Shown in pieces: positions 9,234 through 19,037 of a DNA stretch of 64,000 bases. The notes under the pieces were generated by a model. It worked only from the letters and a program-made list of their open reading frames with translations. It was not told the origin of the DNA and ran no database searches. Numbering within the stretch: the stretch's first letter is position 1; each line of letters opens with the position of its first letter. A program made the position numbers and the translations under genes. The DNA is from Algibacter pectinivorans (GTDB taxonomy: Bacteria > Bacteroidota > Bacteroidia > Flavobacteriales > Flavobacteriaceae): NCBI RefSeq assembly GCF_900112595.1, contig NZ_FOMI01000008.1:62001-126000 (forward strand), written 5' to 3'.

Positions 9234-11009
9234 ATGAGAATTTTAACCTTGGCCTTTTTAATTTGTATCTGTTTATTTGGTTGTCAAAATAAAAAGGCTA
9301 ATAGCGAAAGTAACAAGCAAGAATCGGATAATTTGTCCTTGCCAAAACGTCCCAATATTTTGTGGTTGGTTACTGAGGATATGGGCGCTTATATACCTCC
9401 ATTTGGGGATTTAACAGTTGAAACTCCAAATTTAACGCGTTTAGCAAACGAAGGTGTTGTTTATCCAAACCTGTATTCCACATCTGGAGTTTGTGCGCCT
9501 AGTCGAGCTGCCATTGCAACAGGTATGTATCCTTCTAGTATTGGAGCAAATCATATGCGTACTAATTCAAATACAAAGGCCACAGGATTACCAGCTTACG
9601 AAGCAGTGCCACCGCCAAGTGTTAAAATGGTAAGTGAGTTACTTAGAATGAACGGGTATTATTGCTCAAACAATTACAAGGAAGATTACCAATTTAAAGC
9701 ACCAGTAACCGCTTGGGATGAAAGTAGTTATTTTGCACATTGGAGGAATAGAGCGGAAAATCAGCCTTTTTTCTCTGTAATTAATTTTACCGAAACCCAT
9801 GAGTCTGGTTTATTTGAGCCTTATGGATATAGAAATGTTGAAACCAGGCATTACCACGAAGGGGATACCACGTATGTATGGAAGCAAAATGGATTGCCCG
9901 ATTCTAAAAATAGGATTCCAGAATCGGAAATAACGAAACACTTACCTAAAGACACAAAATTTAATATTCCGCCGTATTTACCTGATACTCCAAAAGTTCG
10001 CAATGACATGTGGAAACTATATAACAATATAGCTGAGATGGATAAACAGGTTGGAGCTGTTTTAAAACAATTAGAAGACGATGGCTTGTTAGATAATACT
10101 ATTGTGTTTTTCTATGGCGATCATGGTGGCCCTTTACCAAGAGAGAAACGATTAATTTATGACTCGGGTTTAAATACACCAATGATAATTCGTTTTCCAA
10201 AAAAACAAAAGGCTAATACAAAAGACAATCAGCTTATCAGTTTTATAGATTTTGCTCCCACATTGTTATCGTTAATAGATGTGGAACCACCAAAATATAT
10301 GCAAGGTCAAGCTTTTTTAGGAAACTATAAAGCTAAAAAAGCAAGGAAATATATTCATGCAGCAGCCGATCGTTTTGATGAAGTTACCGATGTAATACGT
10401 GCAGTAAGAGATAATCAATTTAAGTACATTAGAAATTATAGACCAGAACAAGGTTATTATTTACCTTTAGCATACCGAGAAAAAATTCCGAGTATGCAGG
10501 AACTTTTAAGGTTAAAAACTGAGGGTAAATTAAACGATGTTCAAAAACAATGGTTTAGAGAAAATAAGCCTGAAGAAGAATTGTTTGATTGTATTGCCGA
10601 TCCTTTCGAGCTGAATAACCTTGCCGCTAATCCAGAGTATAAAGAAAAATTGCAAGAGCTACGAAACGAAATGGATAATTGGTTACCGAGTATTGGGGAT
10701 TATCCTAATTTACCAGAAATTGAATTAATAGATAAACTGTGGAATGGCCAGGAGAAACAGCCTGTAACAATTAATCCAACTGTAAAATTATCTAACAACA
10801 TATTAACAATAAATTGTGGTACAGAGGGGTCTTCAATAGGTTATAAGATTAAAAATAAAAAAGGAGGGTTTTCTAAATCGTGGAGTATTTATACAGAACC
10901 AATCCGTGTTAAAATAGGAGATGAACTGTTAGTTAAAGCCCACCGTATTGGTTTTAAAGCTAGTAAGGAGTTGTATATAAACACGTCTAAACTAAATATC
11001 AAGATGTGA
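9234..11009 (+). CDS. S1-family sulfatase with chitobiase-like C-terminal domain
   Basis: This 591-residue lipoprotein (lipobox LFGC, Cys17) is a formylglycine-dependent sulfatase. The maturation motif is Cys87-A-P-S-R91 in SGVCAPSRAAIATG. The N-terminal metal site reads TEDM (Glu48, Asp49) rather than the usual Asp-Asp, and YGDHGGPLPREK carries the second metal-binding part. Residues about 515-591 form a small beta domain (NCGTEGSSIGYKI, then WSIYTEPIRVKIGDELLVKA) resembling the chitobiase/beta-hexosaminidase C-terminal domain, as seen in N-sulfoglucosamine-sulfohydrolase-like proteins. It probably desulfates an oligosaccharide in the periplasm or at the surface. It is the last gene before a 626-bp gap. 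Confidence 0.92.
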   Translation: MRILTLAFLICICLFGCQNKKANSESNKQESDNLSLPKRPNILWLVTEDMGAYIPPFGDLTVETPNLTRLANEGVVYPNLYSTSGVCAPSRAAIATGMYPSSIGANHMRTNSNTKATGLPAYEAVPPPSVKMVSELLRMNGYYCSNNYKEDYQFKAPVTAWDESSYFAHWRNRAENQPFFSVINFTETHESGLFEPYGYRNVETRHYHEGDTTYVWKQNGLPDSKNRIPESEITKHLPKDTKFNIPPYLPDTPKVRNDMWKLYNNIAEMDKQVGAVLKQLEDDGLLDNTIVFFYGDHGGPLPREKRLIYDSGLNTPMIIRFPKKQKANTKDNQLISFIDFAPTLLSLIDVEPPKYMQGQAFLGNYKAKKARKYIHAAADRFDEVTDVIRAVRDNQFKYIRNYRPEQGYYLPLAYREKIPSMQELLRLKTEGKLNDVQKQWFRENKPEEELFDCIADPFELNNLAANPEYKEKLQELRNEMDNWLPSIGDYPNLPEIELIDKLWNGQEKQPVTINPTVKLSNNILTINCGTEGSSIGYKIKNKKGGFSKSWSIYTEPIRVKIGDELLVKAHRIGFKASKELYINTSKLNIKM

Positions 11010-11635
11010 TTTTAGAAAACATCTTAAATATATCACATAGTTTAACTTACTTAAGTAGGAGAAATGCTGTTATAAATATGAACAAAATAAAAAATATACA
11101 AACCATCTTTATGTTTTAGGAAGATGCTTATTTATATGCCCCACCCATTATGCATTTTGAAGGCAAATAAATGTTTAATGTTTTATTGATTTTGTCTTAT
11201 AAATATTGTTAATGAAGTATTAATAATACATAAATGTAATTGTCTATAAATCTTTTGAAAACAAAATGATAATTTGTGTACATGGCAGGGTTTTTGAGGA
11301 TTCCTTAGTGTAGTATGTTTTTTTTAGTTATAAATTTTATAGATAAATTAAAGGAAAAGGTTACAACATAAAAGGCAGTAATTGGATTAAATGCTTTTGT
11401 ATAATTTTAACATGACAGAACGAACTAATGTTTCTAAATTTAATAGAGATACATGTAGTGATATGGCTCACTTAATATTATTGTACTTTTTGATAGAACT
11501 AAATATTTTTAAATATATCAAAACGTTTTACTAATAAAAATATATAAATATTAACGTTTAAGTTGTTACTACATATTAATCTAAAATTATCAATTTATTA
11601 TTTAAGGTTTGCAATAATAACCTAATTAAAAAATA
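11010..11635. other. 626-bp AT-rich intergenic region with no recognisable gene
   Basis: No coding frame, terminator hairpin or copy of the 10-bp repeat element was found here. Two short AACGTT-centred palindromes occur (11520-11529 and 11551-11558), but such sequences arise easily in AT-rich DNA. It should contain the promoter of the sulfatase-rhaM-lyase unit, but no good TAnnTTTG box was found. Confidence 0.5.
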
Positions 11636-13138
11636 ATGCAATACAATAAAAAGTTTTTAATCTTAATGAAAAAGAGAATTTTTAAAATTATGACTTTAAC
11701 AAAAACAATTTTAATTTTAATATTTAGCCTAAGCTTTGGCTGTAATTTATATGCCCAACAACAGCCTAATGTTGTTGTTTTTTTAGTAGATGATTTAAGA
11801 CCAGAATTAGGATGTTATGGTAATGAAATAGTAAAAAGTCCTAATATTGATGCATTAGCTAAAGATGGTGTCCTTTTTAATAAGGCCTATGCACAAGAAG
11901 CTATCTGTGCACCTTCGCGTATGAGTATATTAACAGGATTGCGTCCAGAGCGTATTGGTATTTATTCCATTTTCACACCATTGCGTTCCAGACATAAAGA
12001 TATGTTAACGATGCCTCAATTTTTTAAGAATCAAGGCTATACTACGGTTAGTGTAGGTAAGGTGTACCATCATACCAATGATGATAAAGAAAGTTGGAGT
12101 ACTCATTTTCCTAAGGAAGTAAACTCTTGGGTGTTACCAAGAAGTTTAAAGATAGTTGATAGTCTTAAAAAGGCTGGAATTAAATCTAACGGGCCAGCTT
12201 TTGAATTTGCAAATGTTGAAGATGAAGCTTATAAAGATGGACGTGCAGCCAATGATGCAATAGAAACACTTCATAAAATTAAAGACGAAAAATTTTTAAT
12301 GTTCGTTGGCTTAACGAAACCTCATCTTCCTTTTAATGCCCCTAAAAAGTATTGGGATATGTACAATAAATCTCAATTTGTCGTGCCAGCTAAGGTGGTG
12401 CCAAAAGATATGTATAACCTAGCATTAACAAATTGGGGAGAATTAAGAAACTATCATGGTATACCTAAAGAAGGCCCTTTAGAAGATAATCTAGCTAAAA
12501 ATCTTATTCATGGTTATTATGCATCCATTAGTTATATAGATGCCCAAATTGGTAAAGTTATGAAAACTCTAAATGAGCTTGATTTACGTAAAAACACTAT
12601 GGTGGTACTTATGAGTGATCATGGTTATAAAATTGGCGAGTATGGTGCTTGGTGTAAACACAGTAATTTTGAAATTGATGTAAATGTACCTCTTATTGTT
12701 AGTAGAGAAACTGGTTACGAAAATCGGGTAACTAATGCCATATCTCAAGCATTTGTAGAAAACGTAGATCTTTTTCCTACACTGGTAGAATTTTGTGGTT
12801 TACAAAAACAAGTTTTGGATGGAAATAGTATTTTACCTGTAATTAATAATCCTAATTTAAAATGGGAGGAAGCAGCTTATAGTTTATACCCTAGAGGTAA
12901 AAGAATTATGGGTTTTACTTGTACCAATGGTGAGTTTAGGTATACCGAGTGGTGGAATAATAAAGAGAATAAGCTTTTAGAAAAAGAGCTTTATTTTTGT
13001 AGTCAAGATTACATGAAAGAAAATGTGAATTTGAAAAATAATCCAATCTATCAAAAAGAATTAATTAAAATGGAAAAGCTATTAGATAGACAATTTCCTA
13101 AGGATCAAAGATCGTTATACCCTCAATTAGATAAATGA
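11636..13138 (+). CDS. S1-family sulfatase, iduronate-2-sulfatase-like (S1_7 type)
   Basis: This 500-residue sulfatase has [14 protein letters not shown] (metal ligands Asp52-Asp53) and the formylglycine motif Cys91-A-P-S-R95 in [22 protein letters not shown] and [17 protein letters not shown] complete the active site. This pattern matches the iduronate-2-sulfatase-like S1_7 group, which occurs widely in ulvan loci. ATG codons at 11666 or 11690 would give a more normal signal peptide ([18 protein letters not shown]...). The signal end may be either a lipobox (SFGC) or a standard site after LYAQ. It lies 62 bp before rhaM, linking desulfation to rhamnose release. Confidence 0.92.
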   Translation: MQYNKKFLILMKKRIFKIMTLTKTILILIFSLSFGCNLYAQQQPNVVVFLVDDLRPELGCYGNEIVKSPNIDALAKDGVLFNKAYAQEAICAPSRMSILTGLRPERIGIYSIFTPLRSRHKDMLTMPQFFKNQGYTTVSVGKVYHHTNDDKESWSTHFPKEVNSWVLPRSLKIVDSLKKAGIKSNGPAFEFANVEDEAYKDGRAANDAIETLHKIKDEKFLMFVGLTKPHLPFNAPKKYWDMYNKSQFVVPAKVVPKDMYNLALTNWGELRNYHGIPKEGPLEDNLAKNLIHGYYASISYIDAQIGKVMKTLNELDLRKNTMVVLMSDHGYKIGEYGAWCKHSNFEIDVNVPLIVSRETGYENRVTNAISQAFVENVDLFPTLVEFCGLQKQVLDGNSILPVINNPNLKWEEAAYSLYPRGKRIMGFTCTNGEFRYTEWWNNKENKLLEKELYFCSQDYMKENVNLKNNPIYQKELIKMEKLLDRQFPKDQRSLYPQLDK

Positions 13139-13200
13139 TATTAATTATCTAAATGTTGGATAAATACTGTGTTTTATAAATTAATAGACAAGATATAATT

Positions 13201-13515
13201 ATGCAAAGATTAGCCTTTAAAATGAAATTAAATAAAGGACAAAAAGAAATTTATAAAAAGCGCCATAATGAGATTTGGCCAGAACTTAAAGCATTATTAA
13301 AGGATAATGGAGTAAGCGAATATTCTATTTTTTTTGACGAAGAAACAAATACATTATTTGCTTTTCAAAAAGTTTCTGGAAATAATAGTTCTCAAGATTT
13401 AGCAAGCAACCAAATTGTTAAAAAATGGTGGGATTTTATGGCAGACGTAATGGAAGTTAACCCCGATAATTCGCCGGTTTCAATACCTTTACAAGAGCTT
13501 TTTTATATGGAGTAA
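13201..13515 (+). CDS. rhaM: L-rhamnose mutarotase
   Basis: This 104-residue cytoplasmic protein interconverts the alpha and beta anomers of L-rhamnose, feeding the isomerase. It matches the RhaM family over its full length. YKKRHNEIWPELKALLKDNG carries the conserved Tyr/His/Trp active-site region; KKWWDFMADVM and NPDNSPVSIPLQELFYME are near-diagnostic for the family. It has no signal peptide. It sits between a sulfatase and a secreted lyase instead of in the rhaDI operon 43 kb away, which is strong evidence that this PUL's product is L-rhamnose. Confidence 0.95.
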   Translation: MQRLAFKMKLNKGQKEIYKKRHNEIWPELKALLKDNGVSEYSIFFDEETNTLFAFQKVSGNNSSQDLASNQIVKKWWDFMADVMEVNPDNSPVSIPLQELFYME

Positions 13516-13521
13516 CGTAAG

Positions 13522-13549
13522 AGTATTCTAAACTTTTTTGCAGAATACT
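13522..13549 (+). other. Intercistronic stem-loop between rhaM and the secreted lyase gene
   Basis: An 8-bp perfect stem (13522-13529 with 13542-13549) encloses a 12-base loop and is followed by A residues rather than T residues. It is therefore not a normal terminator on the plus strand. It may be an mRNA processing or stabilising hairpin, or incidental. Confidence 0.35.
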
Positions 13550-13565
13550 AAAAAAAATAAAAACT

Positions 13566-16022
13566 ATGAAAAACAAATACTTAAAGAAACAATATTTTAA
13601 AAACATTTTTATTCTGCATCTTGTTTTACTTTTTTCATTTCTAGGCAGTGCACAAGTTGTTTTAGAAAATGAAATAAAAATTACGGATTTAGGTTTGCAC
13701 TTTAATGGTAGTAAAGTAGGTAATTCTTCGGCTGATAATGGATCAAATACAGAATACGATTATGTTTTTGGTCGTAATATTTCGGCACATGGAGACTGTA
13801 TAAAAACATATGGTGACTATGTGTTTATGACTTGGTATCGAGGTGGTAAAACAGATAGGCATGTTATGTTAACGAGGTATAACACAGTTACACAAACTAT
13901 AGTTACAATAGAATTCCCACATAGGCATACTGGTTTTCAAAACAGATGGTGGCTTGGGGAATCGCACAATGCTATTGCAATAGGAGTTAGTCCTTTAAAT
14001 GGGACCATACATTTATTGTATGACATGCACGCTTACAGTAGTTCAAGGCCGTCAAACGGTAGTTTAGCTAATGATTATTTTAGATATTCTTACTCTATTG
14101 AAAATGCGGCGTCTTTGCCAGATGAAGAATTTACACTAGATAAGTTTGTACAAAATAGTAGTGGTGGTTATAAGCACTTAAGGTTAACAGGTAGTGCTCC
14201 TCAAAATGAATTTATTGCATTAACTTACCCTAATTTCTTCTTAAATGATGCAGGTGATTTATTTATGTGGATGCGTGAAGGCGGAAATAATAATGGAATG
14301 TACAAATTTTCTCGTTATGATGCTACAACAGCCACGTGGTCCAATTTTATAGATTTTAATGCTTTAAATGCTAGGAGCCAACCAGATATAACCTATAATT
14401 GGGGATTATACGGAGATATTAAATACGTAAACGGTAAGATGCGCATTGGTTTTCAAAGACGTTCACAAAATAATAATGATAAGTTCGAGTACCAAAATGG
14501 GGTATATTATGCGTATTCTGATGATCAAAGTGGAGCTACGGATTGGAAAAACCACCAAGGTCAAAATTTTAGCACACCGCTTTATGATGCCGATTTTATT
14601 AAAGTTATGGAGCCTGGTGACTATGTTCAAGGTACTAATACAAACGCATTAAATATTGTTGCCGGTTTTGATTGGACAGTTACTGAAAACGATGATGTGC
14701 ATATTATAAGTAGAGTACGAGATAATCAATTTGGGGTTACTAAAAATTTACATACCTACAAACCATCAGGAGCAACAGATTTTATAACATCAGAAGATTT
14801 TTCTGGCGCTTCATCTATATATACTTCTGGAAATGATGTGTTTATTATAGGTTTGTCTGGTGGCAGAGTATTTGTAGAAAAGACTGAAGGTGGCACTAAT
14901 AATTTTACAAGAGTGTATCAAGCCACTTCAGGAAGAACTTTTGACCACGGGAGGGTCTATGTTGATAATGGAAAACTGTACTATTATTTAATGGAGAATG
15001 CTTCCGGTAGTGCACAACCACTTTATTTACAAATAATAGATTTAGGAATAGTGAAAGATCCTTTTAGAGTATCCTTAAGCTCGCCATCTAATGGTGCATC
15101 TTTTAGTATAGGAGAAACAATTCAGATTTCAGCGAATGCGGTCGATGAAAATAGCCATATATCTAAGGTGGAATTTTGGATAAATGGTTCTTATTTTGGT
15201 GAGGACAATAGTATACCTTATACTCTTGATTGGTCACCTACGGTAGAAGGAGACTATACGCTTCAAGCTATAGCTTATAACACAAATAATCAAACGGTTT
15301 CTTCTATAGAAAATACCGTTAACGTTAGTGAGTTTGATCCAACCGATTTAACAGGTGACATTTACCGAATTAAGAATTTTGTTACCGGAAAGTATTTACA
15401 TTCGGTAGGTTCGGATGTGGTTGAAAGTGATAATGCCACCAACGTAGCTTCTGGTGACAAGGAATGGGAATTTGTTAAAGCTGGAGACTATTATAATATT
15501 GAAAGTAAAAGGTCCGATCGTGGTATTTTAAGAGCAGCCGGAAACCCACCAAACGACATTATTAATACTGGTTTTAGTGCTCCCAGAGAGGATAGTGATA
15601 AACAATTTAGTGTCGCTTATAATAGTAGTGACGGCACATATCAATTTTTAACTCGAAATAATTCTAATTACTTATTTCAAAATACTAGTGGTATAATAGA
15701 GCATATTGGAAATTCTAATGACAGGTCTAAATGGATTGTGGAATCAACAACATTAAGTACAACAAAATCAGAATCTAATATGTTTTCTGCAAGGGTTTTT
15801 CCTAATCCAGCAAAGAATCAATTTACCATTTTATTAAATGGAGTAAATAAAGCCACTGTTGTTATAAATGATATGCTAGGAAAGGTGATTTTTCAAAATA
15901 AGGTAAATAATTCCAATAGAATTTATATTGAAAATAATGGCCGATTTAAAACAGGACTTTACCTAATAAAAGTAATTGATGATAAGAAAAGAGTTTTCTA
16001 TTCGAAACTTATTGTTAACTAA
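13566..16022 (+). CDS. T9SS-secreted BNR-type polysaccharide lyase (PL24/PL25-like, ulvan lyase candidate)
   Basis: This 818-residue secreted enzyme probably starts polymer breakdown outside the cell. The signal peptide ends near GSAQ (residue 30). Residues about 35-495 form a BNR-4-type beta-propeller with His134 in GESHNAIAIG and His155 in LLYDMHAY. Their 21-residue spacing matches the catalytic His pair known in PL24/PL25 ulvan lyases, which eliminate at the uronic acid next to rhamnose-3-sulfate. An Ig-like domain (about 498-592, VEFWINGSYFGEDN), a ricin-like beta-trefoil region (595-730, YRIKNFVTGKYLHS) and a T9SS type A sorting domain (739-818, RVFPNPAKNQF, ending YSKLIVN) follow. It is the only protein in the window with a T9SS signal. 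The exact PL family is inferred. Confidence 0.8.
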   Translation: MKNKYLKKQYFKNIFILHLVLLFSFLGSAQVVLENEIKITDLGLHFNGSKVGNSSADNGSNTEYDYVFGRNISAHGDCIKTYGDYVFMTWYRGGKTDRHVMLTRYNTVTQTIVTIEFPHRHTGFQNRWWLGESHNAIAIGVSPLNGTIHLLYDMHAYSSSRPSNGSLANDYFRYSYSIENAASLPDEEFTLDKFVQNSSGGYKHLRLTGSAPQNEFIALTYPNFFLNDAGDLFMWMREGGNNNGMYKFSRYDATTATWSNFIDFNALNARSQPDITYNWGLYGDIKYVNGKMRIGFQRRSQNNNDKFEYQNGVYYAYSDDQSGATDWKNHQGQNFSTPLYDADFIKVMEPGDYVQGTNTNALNIVAGFDWTVTENDDVHIISRVRDNQFGVTKNLHTYKPSGATDFITSEDFSGASSIYTSGNDVFIIGLSGGRVFVEKTEGGTNNFTRVYQATSGRTFDHGRVYVDNGKLYYYLMENASGSAQPLYLQIIDLGIVKDPFRVSLSSPSNGASFSIGETIQISANAVDENSHISKVEFWINGSYFGEDNSIPYTLDWSPTVEGDYTLQAIAYNTNNQTVSSIENTVNVSEFDPTDLTGDIYRIKNFVTGKYLHSVGSDVVESDNATNVASGDKEWEFVKAGDYYNIESKRSDRGILRAAGNPPNDIINTGFSAPREDSDKQFSVAYNSSDGTYQFLTRNNSNYLFQNTSGIIEHIGNSNDRSKWIVESTTLSTTKSESNMFSARVFPNPAKNQFTILLNGVNKATVVINDMLGKVIFQNKVNNSNRIYIENNGRFKTGLYLIKVIDDKKRVFYSKLIVN

Positions 16023-16046
16023 ATAGTAAGCAAATAATTTAGAGTT

Positions 16047-16085
16047 AAAAGAGCTAGGGAATTTTAATGTTTCTAGCTCTTTTTT
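16047..16085 (+). terminator. Rho-independent terminator after the secreted lyase
   Basis: An 11-bp stem (16047-16057 pairs with 16073-16083) with a 15-base loop runs into a T-rich tail. It separates the sulfatase-rhaM-lyase unit from the GH78 unit. Confidence 0.85.
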
Positions 16086-16130
16086 ATGTAAAAATTAAAG
16101 TATAATTATATGTGGTATAACACAAAAAAA

Positions 16131-16150
16131 ATCGAGACAGTACAGGATAG
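16131..16150 (+). promoter_or_regulatory. 10-bp repeat element (activator-site candidate) upstream of the GH78 unit
   Basis: The decamer TACAGGATAG (16141-16150) is preceded by a degenerate partner, ATCGAGACAG. It ends 19 bp before CATATTAG (16170-16177), a weak -7-like box. The ATG of the first GH78 gene is at 16236. Confidence 0.6.
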
Positions 16151-16235
16151 TTTGTTTTGTAAAAAAATGCATATTAGTCATTAATTTTTATAAGCACTTA
16201 ACTTCTTGAAAATAACATCGAAAAGCATAATTGAA

Positions 16236-19034
16236 ATGAAATTATTTAATATAAACAAGCCGTATATTATAATTTATAGTTTTGTTTTATTATCGCTTGT
16301 TTTGTTTGGTTGTAAAGAAAAAGAAATAGGAGCGGTAAAATCTTTAATGATTTCCGAAGGTTTTAAAAATCCAATAGGGTTTTATAATCCCAATCCAACA
16401 TTTTCTTGGAAATTAACTGTATCAGAACAAATTAAATCGCAATCTGCTTACCATATAGTTGTAGCATCGACAAAAGAATTATTACCCGATAATGCCGATT
16501 TATGGGATTCTAAAAAACAAAAAAGTACACAATCTACTTTTGTAAAGTATCAAGGAAAAGAACTAAAATCTAGACAAAAAGTATATTGGCAAGTAAGGTA
16601 TTGGAATCAAGATAAAAAGGCTTCAGATTGGAGCGAAACCAATTCTTTTGAGTTAGGACTATTAAATAATTCTGATTGGACAGCAAAATGGACAGGATTA
16701 GACACCGCAAAAGATAGCATTAAAGGCGTTCGTGAATTTTTAATGCACAGGCCACAATATTTAAGAAAAGGTTTTGAGTTAGCTTCGAATGTAGCTTCTG
16801 CAAGACTTTATATTACAGCAAAAGGTGTTTTTGATGTGCATTTAAATGGGAATGATGTTAGTGACGATGTTATGACGCCAGGTTGGACACCATATAATCA
16901 TCGTATAGAAACATTGACTTATGATGTTACTAAACTTTTACAAGCTGGTAAAAACGCTTTAGCGGTTGAGTTAGCTTCAGGATGGCATTCTGGAAGAATT
17001 AGTAGAGGTAGAGCGTTATATGAAAATTTTGCATCACCAAAAATTCTATGTCAGTTAGAAGTTGTACTGAAAGATGGATCAAAACAAACCATTATTTCTG
17101 ATGAATCTTGGAGAGGAACAACCAACGGGCCAATACGTTTAGCGAGTGTTTACGATGGCGAAGTGTATGATGCAAATTTTGAAATACCAAATTGGAACAC
17201 TGCTGCTTTTGACGACTCTAACTGGAAATCGGTTGAAGTTGAGGCGATTGCCAAGGATGTTAAATTAGCTCCAAAAAGACATCACACTGTAAAAAATCAA
17301 ATCGTTTTAAACGATGTAGAAATTGTTTCGGTTAAAGAAAATACATCGGTTTTTAATATGAAACAAAATATGGTAGGCGTGCCAAGAGTAAAAGTACCTA
17401 TGAAAAAAGGCGATACCTTAAAAATACGTTTTTCTGAAATGTTACTAAAAGATGATACCTTTTACACCAAAAATTACCGTTCTGCAAAGTCAACCGATTA
17501 TTACGTAGCAGGTAAAGATGGTATGATTGAATATATGCCTAAATTTACGTTTCACGGATTTCAATTTTTAGAATTAAGTGGTTACGATAAAAATGCGAAA
17601 CCAGACGCTTCTTGGGTGCAAGGTATAGCACAACATTCAGATTTTGAGAAAAACGGAACGTTTACATCATCTCACGATAAGTTAAATCAATTACAAAGTA
17701 ATATTACATGGGGTTTACGAGATAATTTTTTCGATATTCCCACAGATTGTCCGCAACGTGATGAACGTTTAGGTTGGACAGGAGATGCACAGGTAATTGC
17801 GCCAACAGCATTGTTTAATTATAATACTCACGCTTTTTGGACAGCTTGGTTGCAAAGTTTAAGAGAAAATCAGTCTGAACATAAAAACGGTTTAGTACCT
17901 TACATTGTGCCAGATGTTCTTCAAAATAAAAATGGAAGTTCTGGTTGGGGTGATGCAGCTGTAATTATTCCTTGGGACATATACAATACAACAGGTGATA
18001 TTACGGTGCTTGAGGAAAGTTACGAGTCAGCCAAAAAATGGGTTGGGTACTATCAATCTAAAGTAAAAAAGCAACCTTATTTACCAAAAATGCATTCATT
18101 CGGAGATTGGCTACAGCCTTATCCTTCTAAAATGCTTAAAAAAGCAAATAGAGGAGACACTCCAAAAGATTTAATTCACGCAGCTTTTTTTGCGCACTCT
18201 GCACATTTAGTCTCTAAAATTGCTAATGTTTTAGGCAAAACAGAGGATGCTAAAAAATATGCAGCTTTATATAAAAATATTGCTAATGCTTTTGAAAATG
18301 CTTTTTTTGAAGAAGGAAAGTTTACAGGTAAAAAACAAACACAAACAAGTTATTTGCTAGGTATCTATTTTAATTTATTTAAACCAGAAACCAAACTAAA
18401 AGCACAGAATTACTTGCTTGAAGAAATTAAGAATGCCGATTATCATTTAGGAACAGGATTTTTAGGAACACCAATTCTACCAAAGGTTTTAGATGATATG
18501 GGAGAAATAGATTTGATGTATAAAATTTTGTTTAAAGAAACCTATCCATCTTGGTTTTATTCTATCAATCAAGGAGCAACCACTATGTGGGAGCGTTGGA
18601 ATAGTTTTAGTAAAGAAGGTGGTTACAATTCTCAAAGTATGAATAGTCTAAATCATTATGCATACGGAGCTATTGGTCAATGGATGTACGAGCGTATCGC
18701 TGGTTTAGCATCGTTAGCACCGGGATACAAAAAAATTAGAATAGCACCTTTACCAAATACCGAGTTTTTAACATCAGCTTCGGCCAGTGTAAAAACATCT
18801 TATGGAAAAGCGTTATCATCTTGGAAAATTGAGAATGATTCTTTTAAACTTGATATTGTAATTCCACCTAATACTTCTGCAGAGGTACATATTCCTTATG
18901 GTAATAAAGATCATTTATTTGTAAATGGAAGTATTTTTACAGAAAATTCAAATTTAAAATTAATGAGTTCTGATACAAATTCGGTAAAGATTTTAGCAGA
19001 ACCAGGAACTTATAACTTTCAAACTAAACTTTAA
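16236..19034 (+). CDS. GH78 alpha-L-rhamnosidase, first of a tandem pair
   Basis: This 932-residue lipoprotein (LFGC lipobox, about Cys36) removes alpha-linked L-rhamnose from oligosaccharides. The order is: N-terminal Fn3-like domain (FSWKLTVSEQIKSQSAYHIVVAS), beta-sandwich carbohydrate-binding domains, then the (alpha/alpha)6 barrel. The barrel has DIPTDCPQRDERLGWTGDAQ near residue 510 (the acidic cluster that includes the general acid) and GATTMWERWNSF near 780. A C-terminal beta domain closes the protein. The longest frame starts at a TTG (16206), but the ATG at 16236 gives a proper signal peptide and is preferred. The neighbour 3 bp downstream is a close paralogue. Confidence 0.93.
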   Translation: MKLFNINKPYIIIYSFVLLSLVLFGCKEKEIGAVKSLMISEGFKNPIGFYNPNPTFSWKLTVSEQIKSQSAYHIVVASTKELLPDNADLWDSKKQKSTQSTFVKYQGKELKSRQKVYWQVRYWNQDKKASDWSETNSFELGLLNNSDWTAKWTGLDTAKDSIKGVREFLMHRPQYLRKGFELASNVASARLYITAKGVFDVHLNGNDVSDDVMTPGWTPYNHRIETLTYDVTKLLQAGKNALAVELASGWHSGRISRGRALYENFASPKILCQLEVVLKDGSKQTIISDESWRGTTNGPIRLASVYDGEVYDANFEIPNWNTAAFDDSNWKSVEVEAIAKDVKLAPKRHHTVKNQIVLNDVEIVSVKENTSVFNMKQNMVGVPRVKVPMKKGDTLKIRFSEMLLKDDTFYTKNYRSAKSTDYYVAGKDGMIEYMPKFTFHGFQFLELSGYDKNAKPDASWVQGIAQHSDFEKNGTFTSSHDKLNQLQSNITWGLRDNFFDIPTDCPQRDERLGWTGDAQVIAPTALFNYNTHAFWTAWLQSLRENQSEHKNGLVPYIVPDVLQNKNGSSGWGDAAVIIPWDIYNTTGDITVLEESYESAKKWVGYYQSKVKKQPYLPKMHSFGDWLQPYPSKMLKKANRGDTPKDLIHAAFFAHSAHLVSKIANVLGKTEDAKKYAALYKNIANAFENAFFEEGKFTGKKQTQTSYLLGIYFNLFKPETKLKAQNYLLEEIKNADYHLGTGFLGTPILPKVLDDMGEIDLMYKILFKETYPSWFYSINQGATTMWERWNSFSKEGGYNSQSMNSLNHYAYGAIGQWMYERIAGLASLAPGYKKIRIAPLPNTEFLTSASASVKTSYGKALSSWKIENDSFKLDIVIPPNTSAEVHIPYGNKDHLFVNGSIFTENSNLKLMSSDTNSVKILAEPGTYNFQTKL

Positions 19035-19037
19035 ATC

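Noticed and set aside
11520-11558. AACGTT-centred palindromes as LacI-type operators
   Set aside because: Similar short palindromes occur at 35708 and 63823 with no shared spacing to a promoter. They are expected by chance in AT-rich DNA.
13522-13549. Stem-loop as a rho-independent terminator
   Set aside because: The stem is perfect but is followed by A residues on the plus strand, so it cannot be a classic terminator. Kept only as a possible processing hairpin.
16206-16235. TTG starts at 16206, 23812, 49767 and 55393
   Set aside because: Each extends the frame a few codons upstream of an ATG that gives a clean lipoprotein signal or normal GntR N-terminus. The ATG starts were used.
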